This document shows, piece by piece, positions 12,101 to 24,100 of a stretch of DNA of 64,000 nt (position 1 is its first letter; each line of letters starts with the position of its first letter). The notes beneath the pieces were generated by a model. That model was not told the origin of the DNA. It was given only the letters and a program-made list of their open reading frames with translations, and did not search any database. Both the position numbers and the translations under genes were made by a program. The DNA comes from Nematopogon swammerdamellus (lineage: Eukaryota; Arthropoda; Insecta; Lepidoptera; Adelidae), in NCBI GenBank assembly GCA_946902875.1, contig OX336338.1:5385971-5449970 (forward strand), read 5' to 3'.

Positions 12101-15100
12101 GCACCGAGGGTTCCGTATCGCCATGTCGTGGCTAGAGCCACTCACGCCATTAAATGTCATGATTAGTTAAAATGCTTCATAATCTATTCGGTAGATGGCG
12201 CGCGCGCATACACTTTTTGGTTTCATCTATGGGAACCCCCGTGAATTTTTTTACTTTTTCTTATTTTTATTATTTGTTATATCGGCCATAATAACCAGTA
12301 ACACATATGTATTCTGTGAAAATTTCAACGGGCTACCTATTACGGTTCAAGAGATACAGCCCTCAGACAGACGGACGGACGGACAGACAGACAGACAGAT
12401 AGACGGCGTAGGCTTAGCAATAGGGTCCCGTACCGGATACGGAACCCTAAAAAAGTAGGTGATAACTCCGGAGTATAACCTACAATGCGGCCGAGCGGAG
12501 CCACGGCAAATGCTAGTTATAAAACCTGCATACATACATACCACATATGCATACCACACGCTGTATCCCGACAATCTGTGTAAGCAGAGTGGTCGGTGTT
12601 GTGCTGCAAGAACTCGGGTAAATTACAGCACACCAACAACCACCACGTTTAGCAAAGTATTAGGGACAAGATAACTATCTATAGTAACGATAAGTACGGT
12701 ACGAAGACCCACCTATTTTTTTTAAAGAAACTGACACGTTTGTCTACCTCACCTACAACATCCGTGATGTTAGCCCATAACACCGGGTGAACTAAGTGCC
12801 ATGGCAGTGCTTCCCTTCATTTCATGTCGGCTACACTGAACTGGACGGAAAACACGAACTATTTACATAGCAGTTTACATTACATAATCGGTCCACCCGT
12901 TTGGGAGCTACGATGCCACAACAGACACACCCTTACATTCAGTGCTTACACACATACACACACCCTCACATACGTTAAACTTATAACACCCCTCTTTTTT
13001 CGTCGGGGGTTAAAACACTATTTACACCAGATGTCGTTGATTTTCGTCAGGGATATACAGGGTGACTGAAAATTCGATCTATTCCTTGAAAGGGGTTATA
13101 CTATTTGAAAAAATTTAACCCCATCAAGAATTTTTTTACATGAAAAATTTTTTTTTATTAAAAGTTTACATAAAAAAAATTGGTTGTCTGTAAAGTCGGT
13201 TTACGGACGATAGTTTTACGTGATGACGTGGAATAATCGTAGTACATAGAGCAAATATCAGTAATTATATTTCCAATAGAAAGATTAATCATCTTGTGAC
13301 TGGCCATCCATCAATAAACTTCTGTTGTCTGATCTTGACAGTTTTACTTCTTAAGACGTTTCCATGGTAACTTTGACTATAGCGATTGTGCCTTTCTATC
13401 GCTTGTTACGCGCTCTCGCTTGCACACACCGGCTCAGATGGAACGTGACACTTTTTCGTGTGTGCAGCCGGTATTCATCAATTTATAAGACGTGACGTCA
13501 TCACGTCAATAAAAATCAATTTCATTTAAGACCTTTTATTTCTGAGATATTGAGAATTTTGGGCCGATATTTTTATTTGAAAAGATTGGTAGCTTACCAC
13601 CTTTCAGAAAAACATCAATGGAGTGCCCAAAAATATGCATATTTTTTACAACTTTTTTTTCGATTACCTACGAGTAAGAAATTAAACAAAAATCTTAAAA
13701 CCCTGATATCTCGGAAACCGCTAATTTCCGACCCCCAGTTGATGGGACTTAAATTGTTCCAAATAACCTCTAGTATAATAAATAACCCCTTTCAAGGAAT
13801 AGATCGAATGCCCAGTCAAGTAGGTAGAACGCAGCTAAAGTTAGTCATTCATAGGGTCTATTTCATCCACAAGTTCCACCACCCATACATCCGGGTTGTA
13901 TGTACAGATCAAAGAGTTTGTATTACGTCGCAGGAGCGCAGCGACGTAATACAAACTCTTTGGTACAGATCGTTCACAGTTATTTTACCTCTGACACATG
14001 TCATCGTATCTTCCGCTAGGTTGGCACCACTTGCTGTCACTAGTACTACGGTCCTAAAAAGGGTTACTTGCTATTAATATTTTACCCGTGGTAGTGAAAA
14101 TTATGTATGAGTACCTGTTGTACTTGTAGTGATAAGTCCACCTTTGCGCTCTCCTGCATTTCTTGTTTCTTGTCGTGTACTGTTCTTCTTTCAATTTGTG
14201 TGCAATAAAGATTTTCTATTCTATTCTATTCTAAAAATATGTTCAAATATTTCGTACAGGGAAATAGTACGAACCTGTTATGGCAACACAGAGCTCAGGT
14301 TAGCCAACTTGATGGCTAGAGGTAAAATAACTGTGAACGGTCTATACATACCAAACTGTCAGATCGTCAATGTGTCATTCATCGTCCAGAATCCAGATCA
14401 AAGAATTTAATGTCCATCGTCATAGTACCATCGTGATAATAGCACAAAGCTAGATCACAGCAGCGGAGATATTACTATGTTGTGGCGCCATCTATGCCGC
14501 AACAGCGGAGTCGTTTGATTCAGTCGAGCAAGCATTTGCGTCGCAGCGCAGCCAACGCGACAGCGGTTACAAATTCTACCGATAGATGGCGTTGCCTCAC
14601 ATAGACGTAGCTTTTTTGGCGGGAAACAACCAGTTCTCGTGGTACAGACAGACTCTTCTATCTACATTATTGTCATGACGAACCTCTCGTACAAATTCCA
14701 CGTGAGAGTTGTGTGATACAAAATGCAGGTGCTATGTCTGTCCTTTAAGAGGATAACCATATCTGCCTGCTTTGCATAGAAAAAGGTCATAAGTCGGTGT
14801 TGTTTTTTCAATTAAAAAAATTAATGGTAATAAAATTTAAAAATCTACAACAATGGAGTTCTGTGCTTGTGGTTTAGTTATTTAGCAGTGCAATAAAAAT
14901 TTCGTGGCGTGGGCGCAATGAAACTGCGTGCTGCACTCTTCCATATAAAATGTATGGAGACCGACGCGCCCAGATTCGCGTGTGTGGCGTACGTGGGCCC
15001 AATGTGTTTCTAGCTTAAGTCTTGTCTAAAGTCAGAATTTATAGTCAGAACTATCAGTAACACGTTTGATCTTGCTCTCCAGCTGTATTTTCGATGGATT

Positions 15101-18100
15101 GTATGCGGTCATATGTGGATAGTCACTAAAATAGTTGCAATTATATGTATGAAAAAAAAAATTGTAGCAGGAAAGTTTCCGGGTGTAATCGAACTGGATA
15201 GAACAAATTGTGGCAAGTTCGAGTGCAGTCTTACTTAAAAATGCTCAATAAACAATAAACAGATCTTAGGGCGGCGGGCGACAAATACACATCCCGTTTT
15301 CAGCAGGTCCGGTAAGAAAATAATAAAAACGGAAGGTCAAAATGCAATGCAATTGTCTTACATCGCCGTTCACACGATGAATTAATTTAATTAATTAAAG
15401 GAATTTGCGGTTGAATTCCATACGGCGCATAAGTCTAGAAATTCAAAGAGGGAACGCTATAAGCGTCCTCGGGACTATGGCTGCCTCGGCTCAACTAGAA
15501 GATATTTTACATGTTTAGTTTTATTTTGTTAGGTAGATTCGTAAGTTTGGTTGTAGGTTAGTTTTAGTTTTCATTTTCTCTATAAGTTCTTTCTGTTATT
15601 TAATTTGTATGTTCTCTTTTAGTTATTTTTAATAAACATCAATCTGAAAAAATAAATAAATTAATAGTTTAATATACACACACTTCTCGAGCTAAAGCAG
15701 GTTTACCACTACCAGACTCTGAGTGCCACTCACAGGTCTGATGCGTTACTCGCTGTACGAGGAGATACCGGAACTGAAGGAGGATGTTCCGGAAGCGGAG
15801 CAGCCTCCTCAGGTGACGCCCTTCATGCGCTACGGCAGCATCAGCAAGGAGAAGCCGGTGATCCGGCGCATGCGCTATGAGGATAAACTTGAGAAGAAGG
15901 TGACTGGCATCCTCGCGATTTTGATCAACACACAGACATCTTTTTTTTTTATCGAAACTGACACGGTTGACTACATCACCTACAGCATCCGATAACACCC
16001 GGATGAACTAGGTGCCGTGTCAGTGCTTCCCTTCATTTCATGTCGGCTACACTGAACTGGACGGAAAACCTCTCCTTTCTCCGCGCACTCGTCCCTGCTC
16101 GCTCACTCACCGCGCGCCTTTTATTCCCACGCACGTTCGTGCGGAACATGAGATCCTTTTACACTAAATAAATCAATTAGTTTGTTTGACATCGGAAACA
16201 AGTTATTTGACTTTTTTGTTACTAGGTACTGATCCCAATAGTAATTTCCAAAATTTAATGTAGTGGCCGTTACAACACCCTGTAGGTATAAGTAAACAAT
16301 TAGAAGCAAAGTAATTTGTATTTTATTTATTTATTTATTTACTCAAAAACCTGCTATTTACAGATAATATAATCCAATTCTTAGGTTAGGTTTATGTCGT
16401 TTTGTGTCAACCGACATTTGTTAGACGCATTTTGTTGACAAAGAGAACATTAAATCGAAGGTTTCTTCTAGGTACTATATAGTATAATATATATATGTAT
16501 AATTAAATAAATTCTTTTTTTCGGATGTCGGTTAAAATGTTTAAAATATTTTTCTTTAAAATATATTTTTAAGTGCACTTATGTTATAATATAAACTATA
16601 ACTTACATACGTCTAACAGCGACAAGAAGAGGAGGAGAAGGAGCGCTTGCGGCTGGAGCAGGAGAGGCTGGCGCGCGAGGCTGAGGAGGACCGCATAAGG
16701 CTTGAAAAACAGAAGGAGGAAGAGGCTCGCATCGCTCGCCTGCAGGCTGGGGTGAGCGTTTTTTTTTTTATGGAAACTGACAAGGTTGGCTACTTATATA
16801 TATTCTTTATTGAACACCAATTTATCAAAATTAGGTACAACAGGCGAGCTTAATGCCGCGAGGCATTCTATTCTAACTAACCTTTGGGATGTGGGAGAAG
16901 TACATGCAGGCGAACAAGAATAGTTTGTGACAATGTGTTAGATTAAAGAAATATGTATGATAAACTACGTACGAATACTACATAGATACTTTAATAAGCA
17001 TCACCTACAACACGTCACCTGAAACATCCGTGATGTCAACCCAAAAAACCTAGGTGAACTAGGTGCCATGTCAGTGCTTCCCTTCATTTCATGTCGGCTA
17101 CACTGAACTGGACGGAAAACACAAACTATTTACATAGCCGTTTCGACCGACGTTGCATTCAGTGCGGTGGTACCAACCCGGGCGGGATAAACCCTACCAC
17201 CGAGTAAGGTAAGAAGGGAAGGGACCTACAGTTTTACGTGAAATCCGAACCACGGTCAGCCTCCAACGGCCGAGCGGTCACCCATCCAAGTACTGAGCGC
17301 GCCCAGCGTTGCTTAACAATCAATAGCGACAGTCGACTGTCTGCACCACTGAGCTATCGAGGCTGACGAGCATGAGGCTTAAGTTGCTTGTAGCGACCCC
17401 TGCGGCTGGCCTCGGTTCGATTTTTTTATGGAAGCTGACACGCTTTCCGTCACCACCTGCACCATCCGTGATATCAACCCAAAAAACCTTGGTGAGTTAT
17501 AGGTGCCATGTCAGTGCTTCCCTTTTGGTCGTGCCGGCTGCACCGAAGTGGGCGGAAAACACGATTTACATAGACGTTTCGACTGACTTTTTATTCAGTG
17601 CGGTGGTGCCAACCCGGGCCGGTTAAACTATATACCACCTAGTAAGGTAAGACGTGAAGGGACCTACAGTTTTAAGTAGAATCCGAACCACGATCATCAT
17701 CCAACGGTCGTACGGTTACCTATACAAGTTCTGACCGCACCCAGGTGTGCTTATAATCACGAAAGACATTCGACCGATCGCACCAGTGAGCTATCGAGGT
17801 TGACGACCACGGACTCCACGTCTTTAGTATATATTCTTTATTAACTATACCAATTTATACAAATTAGGCACAATAGGTGAGCTTAATGCCGTGAGGTATT
17901 ATATTCTAACCAACTTTTGGGATGTGGGAGAAGTATATGCAGGCGAACAAGAATAGTCTGTTTGTGGCAATATAAATTAAGAAGAAAAGCGATATGATAA
18001 ACTACAAACGAATACTACATAAATACTTAAACGTGCATCACAGAATGTCCATGGGCATCGTTAAACACCTACTTGTAGGTGAAACGATGCCACATGTCGC

Positions 18101-21100
18101 GCTATCCATAAAAAAAAAACATAGTGAGGCGGTTTTGTGGAGTAGGCAGGAGGCTGTTTCTTAGGTAGTAGGTAACATCGTCAACCGAAATGAAAACTCA
18201 TACAGGTGAGTTTGTTTTGCCATTTATCACGTGGAAAGTTTACAGGTGAAGGAAGCTCCTCCAGAAGAAGAAGTAGATGAAGAGGCGGAGGGAGAACAGT
18301 TGGAAGAGAATGTAGTCGAGGAGGAAGCCGCCGCCCCTGAAGAGGTAAATCCTATTCAAATGCCCCCTTTTATTATAATTATTGGTTATAGAGTTTCTTA
18401 TTCAACTGGACTTAATTGACGGACAACGATCGTCTAAATTAAATTATCCTAATTAGCTCAAACCAGGTAAAACTGTGTTTAACGATAAACTCATTCAAAC
18501 TGACAGAAATCGTGTATGTCAAATTAAAACATTTGAAAGTTTTATACCGGTCAGGTTAAAAGCGGATGATGGATTGAACAACAGAGCCAAACAACGCCAA
18601 ACACGACAACTGAGTAAATACTAAACCAAACTAATATTTTTCAATTGAAATTTTCACATTTAAAATGTTTGTTAATTTACTTTACAGTTTTAAACGTTAT
18701 GATTTTATTATTATCCATGTAACAAAACGCGTATAGATAAAATCATACAATTTTGAAAGATACATTAATAACATTTTTTTTTTGTGTGCGGTATTATGTG
18801 TATCGTTGAACTTCTCGAAGTTTGATAACGATACTTCAATAATATATTTATGACTTTTGTGTGCAACCTAAGATTGAACGTAAATCCTTCCTTCCTTATC
18901 CTTATCCTTCCTTCCCTACCTTTAATAAAATCCAACGTCTGCTTTCTGTTTGTCTGTCTGTATGTATGTCTGTCTGTCCGCTTATAACTCGAGAACCACT
19001 GAACCGATTTTAATAAAACAAAATTCTACGGATAGCTTGATTCTTCCCATCAACTATAGGCTACTTACTATCACGCTAAATGGCTTATGAGGTTAGCAGT
19101 TAAGTGAAATATGAGAGCGGGCGGAGCCGCGGGCACATCTAGTACCTTTAATAAAATCCAACGTCTGCTTTCTGCCTGTCTGTCTGTCCGCTTATAACTT
19201 GAGAACCACTGAACCGATTTTAATACAGTTTGCTTCTACGGATAACTTGGTTCTTCCCATCAATTATAGGCTACTTGTTGTTGTTGTTTTGGTTTGGGGT
19301 TGACTCTAGGCCTGCAAACTAATCCCGCTTGGTTGGGGACCTTCGTGCAAAACCTCGCAGTCTCCAGCTACCCCAGCCAACCTATGTCTTCCATGAAATC
19401 CACAAGTCGACCGGGGTGTCTGCAGGCCGCTTATCCCTTAGTCACCTTTTACGACATGCACGGGGAGAGATGCAGTGGGACTATTCTTATTAAGTACCGA
19501 CTCCACACAGTACTATAGGCTACTTTTCATCACGTTAAATAGCTTAAGCGTACGCAGAGAAGTCAAATATGAGAGCGGGCGGAGCCGCAGGCACAGCTAG
19601 TAATTTATATTATTGTGATAGGAGTAGGTACTTAATTTTATAAATCGTTACAAAAGTTTTATAAATCGTGTCTTTTGCTTTTGTCAACTTTATGTTATTA
19701 AATAATTTTCATTCATTTAAACACACACAGGCTGTTCCTGAAGAACCGGAAGAAATTGTTGAACCAGAAGAGGAGGCAGAGGCAGTGTTCAACTCGCAGA
19801 CTTCTATAGAAGGAGAGGATTACATTCCTCCTGGAGGGTTATTTGTGCCAGGGCTGTACGCGCCTTCAAACGAACTCGCTAAAGCTAATGGTCTGGCTAC
19901 GTTCTTTCCAAAGGTTTGAACTAGTCCTGTCGATTGAAAAAAATAATAATAATGAAAATTTTCAATAAAATGTATAGGCATGTGTACTACACAAATTAAG
20001 AAGGGAAGTTGAACATACATACAATGCCCGTCGATTTCTTTGAAACACATGCCCAATCTGGTCTCGTGTGACGCGTGCCAGCCAACCCTTCCTCCCACAT
20101 TTGTATCCACAATTCTCACTCATTTGTTTCACATCGTTCATTCTTTCAGCATGACTTCTATGACACTAAACCTACTATATGCTCACGGAAAACGGAATGG
20201 TACGGAACCCTCTCCACGCGAGTTCGACTCGCACTTGACCGCTTTTATTTTTAGAATATGGCAAACTGATAAAATTTAATATTTAATAGATCATCATCAC
20301 ATATTGTATCGCTCTCATATTGTACTTATATGTAGTGTATATTATAGTATATTATAGTTATTTTCCTTATATTATATTTTACATTCCCACACTCAAGTCT
20401 TTTGCTACTACCTACTTATATCTCGCAACATACGACTCTCAAACATCCAAAGGTTGACTGGGAGAAATCCCTGTAAGGGATAAGTCCGCCTTTGCCCCTC
20501 ATGTAAATTTCTTATTGTGTGTTTATGTTAAATGTTTTTTGGAGCAATAAAGTATTTCTATCTATCTATCTATCTATCACATCAGTAATCACATCACCCT
20601 TAATAGAACAAATTATTTTCTTTCATGATTATCATACACTGTTTCTGTTGTTTTTAGGGTTCCGTATCCGGTGCGGGACCCTATTACCCGATACGCCGTC
20701 TATCTGTCTGTCTGTCCGTCAGCCCGTCCGTCTGTCTGTCCGAGGGCTGTATCTCTCGAACCGTAATAGGTAGCCCGTTGAAATTTTCACAGAATATGTG
20801 TTATTATGGCCGATACCTATAACAACAAAATAATAAAAATAATAAAAAGTAAAACATTCACGGGGGTTCCCATAGAAGAAACTAAAAAGTGCCATGTACC
20901 AAAAGATTATTAAGCATTTTAACTAATCATGAATTTGAACTAATATGAAGCATTTCATAAACACGCCATAGATCGCGTGAGTGGCGCGACCATGACATGG
21001 CGATACGGAACCCTCGGTGCGCGGATTCGACTCGCACTTGGCCGGTTTTTGTTCAACATATTCTACTATTCCGTTCCAACCTTAAATTATACCTCTTACT

Positions 21101-24100
21101 ATTAAGTATGTGCGTTTTCAGATCATATCGCAAGTAGCGGTCATCGAGTCAGAGTTTCTTCCGCCGCATCTCCTGATGACCTTTCCTGTCGACAAGCGTC
21201 ACGAGGTGATGGAGGTAGCAGCGCAGTTTGAGGGAGAAATCGTTTGTGTGAGTACCTACCTTAATTCTTGCCTTACTATCTTTAAAGCGAATCATGACAT
21301 GACTCTTCTGTGAGATGATACATGTTTTTTTTTATGGAAACTGACACAGTTAACTACATCACCTACAACATCCGTGATGTCAGCCCCAAAGAGTTTGTAT
21401 TACGTCGCTGCGCTCGACGTAATACAAACTATTTGGTCAGCCCATAACACCAGGTGAACTAGGTGCCATGCCAGTGCATTCCTTCATTTCATGTCGGCTA
21501 CACTGAACTGGACGCAAAGCACGAACTATTTACATAGCCGTTTCGACCGATGTTTCATTCAGTGCGGTGGTACCAACCCGGGCGGGAATATCCTACTGTG
21601 GAATGCTACGTTTATATAAATTTTGTGATGTGTGTCTCTCTATGTGTGTCTGTAGCAAGGTATATTCGCCGGTGAAGATCCTTACAAAGCAGAGCACATC
21701 GCCTACACCGTGAAACAGTACGACAAAATGTTTCGCTTGCCACACGCGTGAGTTTATTATTGAATCAATATCAATATCAACATCTAAATCACTAAGTAAT
21801 ACTACTACTACCACTTCTTTTTCTCTCTCTCCCTCTCTTCCGTTCATACTTACAAAATTTTTATACTGCTCAGCCTTAAGGTTATTTAGCGTGATGGTTA
21901 TAGTCTATCTATAGTGAGCCTCAAGCACTACACTTTCCATTGGTGCAAGCCGCATCAAAATCTGTTCAAACACACGCACGTACGCACGCTGGCACGCATG
22001 GACGTACGCACGGTACGCACGCACGCACGCACATACGCACGCACTCACGCACGCACGTACGCACGCACGCAAGCACGCACTCACGCACGCACGCACGCAC
22101 ACACACACACACACACACACGCGCGCGCGAAACACATTGCTGTCTTTCTACATTCACGTTCGAGAATTATCAAATGAATCGTAGAATCCGACACTGTGCA
22201 GCAACGAGCGCCTAGCGCTGATGGTGTCGCACAAGCGGAGCGTGCCGTCTCTCGCGCTGACCGCGCTGGGCCCGGCACACATCAGCATGGACCGGCGCGC
22301 GGGCGTCCGCGAGTGCCAGGCTCTCTTCCCGGTCGGCTACGGGGATGAATATTATGAAGAGGAGAGCGTGCATGAGCCGGAGCCAGATGAGGTGCGATTT
22401 TAAACGCTCTAATGTACTATTTTATTATTTACTAGCTATTGCCCGCGGTTTCGCTCGCGTGAAATTCGTATTTCAAAGAAGAATGTAAGTAACTGAGGGC
22501 GAGGCCGAAGACCGAGCTGGGTACAGGTAAACGATAAACCTTCTCAAAGAAAGTAACTAACTAAGGGTGAGGCCGAAGGCAGAGCTGCGTTCAGATAAAC
22601 GATAAACCTTCTCAAATAAACTAAGTAACTAACGGCGAGGCCGAAGACCCAGCTGCATCCTGGAAGAAAATAAACCTTCGCGAAGAAAGTAAGTAACTAA
22701 GGGCGAGGCCGAAGGCCGAGGAAGAGGATAAACCTTCTCGAAGAAGGTAAGCAATTAAGGGCGAGGCCGAAGGCCGAGCTGCATTCAAGAAGAAGATAAA
22801 CCTTCTCGAAGAAAGTAAGGGCGAGGCCGAAGGCCGAGCTGCGTTTAGGAAGACGATAAACCTTCTCGAAGAGAGTAAGTAATTAAGGGCGAGGCCGTAG
22901 GCCGAGCTGCGTTTCCAGAAGGCGATAAACCTTCTGGAAGAAAGGAAGTAACTAAGTGCGAGGCCGAAGGCCGAGCTGCGTTCAGGTAAACCATAAACCC
23001 GCTTCCGCCTTCGGGCCTCGCCCTTAATGACTTGCTTTCTTCGATAGAATTATCGTTTACTCAATCTAAATATCGCTTAGTTACTTACTTTCTTCGAGAA
23101 GGTTTATTGTTTACCTGAACGTAGCTCGGTCTTCGGCCTCGCCTTAGTTACTTAATTTCTTCAAGATGATTTAGCTTCTTCCGGAACGCAGCTTGGCCTT
23201 CGGCCTCGCCCTTAGTTACTTACTTTCTTCGAGATGTTTTATCATTTATCAGAACGTAGCTCGGTCTTCGGCCTCGCCTAAGTTACTTACTTTCTTCAAG
23301 ATGGTTTAGCTTCTTCCTGAACGCAGCTCGGCCTTCGGCCTCGCCCTTAGTTACTTGCTTTCTTCGAGATGGTTTATCGTTTATCAGAACGTAGCTCGGC
23401 CTTCGGCCTCGCCTTAGTTACTTACTTTCTTCAAGATGGTTTATCTTCTTCCTGAACGAAGCTCGGCCTGCGGCCTCGCCCTTAGTTACTTGCTTTCTTC
23501 GATATGGTTTATCATTTATCAGAACGTAGCTTGGCCTTCGGCCTCGCCTTAGTTACTTGCTTTCTTCCAGATGGGTTAACTTCTTCCTGAACGCAGCTCG
23601 GCCTTCGGCCTCGCCCTTAGTTACTTGCTTTCTTCGAGATGGTTTATTATTTATCAGAACGTAGCTCGGCCTTCGGCACCGCCTTAGTTGCGTACTTTCT
23701 TCAAGAAGGTTTATCTTCTTCCTGAACGCAGCTCGGCCTGCGGCCTCGCCCTTAGTTACTTGCTTTCTTCGAGATGGTTTATGGTCTTCCAGAATACAGC
23801 TTTGCCTTTGGCCTCGCCCTTAGTTACTTACTTTCTTCAAGAATGTTTTTCTTCTTCCAGAACTCAGATCCGCCTTCCGCCTCGCCCTTAGTTACTTTCA
23901 TCGAGAAAGAATATCGTATACGTGAGCGCAGATCCGCCTTCGACCCCGCCTTTAGTTACTTACTTTTTTTTTAAATACGAATTTCACGCGAGCGAAGCCG
24001 CGGGGAACAGAAATAAAAATTGCACCAATGACAGCGACATAACTTCAAAATTTTTTTTTTATTTATAAAATAATTCGTTACCGGCCAGCTCACGTCGAGA

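Noticed and set aside
13550..14077. 175-codon open frame on plus
   Set aside because: It spans the right TIR of a DNA transposon and a micro-element, has no family resemblance and no splice phase fit with gene 1.
14242..14410. Exon-like segment (acceptor CGTACAG, frame containing ARGKITVNGLYIPN)
   Set aside because: Exon 6 ends in phase 1 and joins exon 7 directly in phase 1. Including this segment gives a stop codon. It follows a LINE tail, so it is probably repeat sequence.
21905..22278. Cys/Val- and Thr/His-rich open frames
   Set aside because: Translations of the ACGC/AC microsatellite.
22221..22403. Independent ORF starting at an internal Met
   Set aside because: It is the body of gene 1 exon 13, with clear splice sites on both sides.
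22486..23970. CRISPR array
   Set aside because: Repeats are 58-70 bp, diverged, without unique spacers, and reverse direction mid-way in an animal genome.
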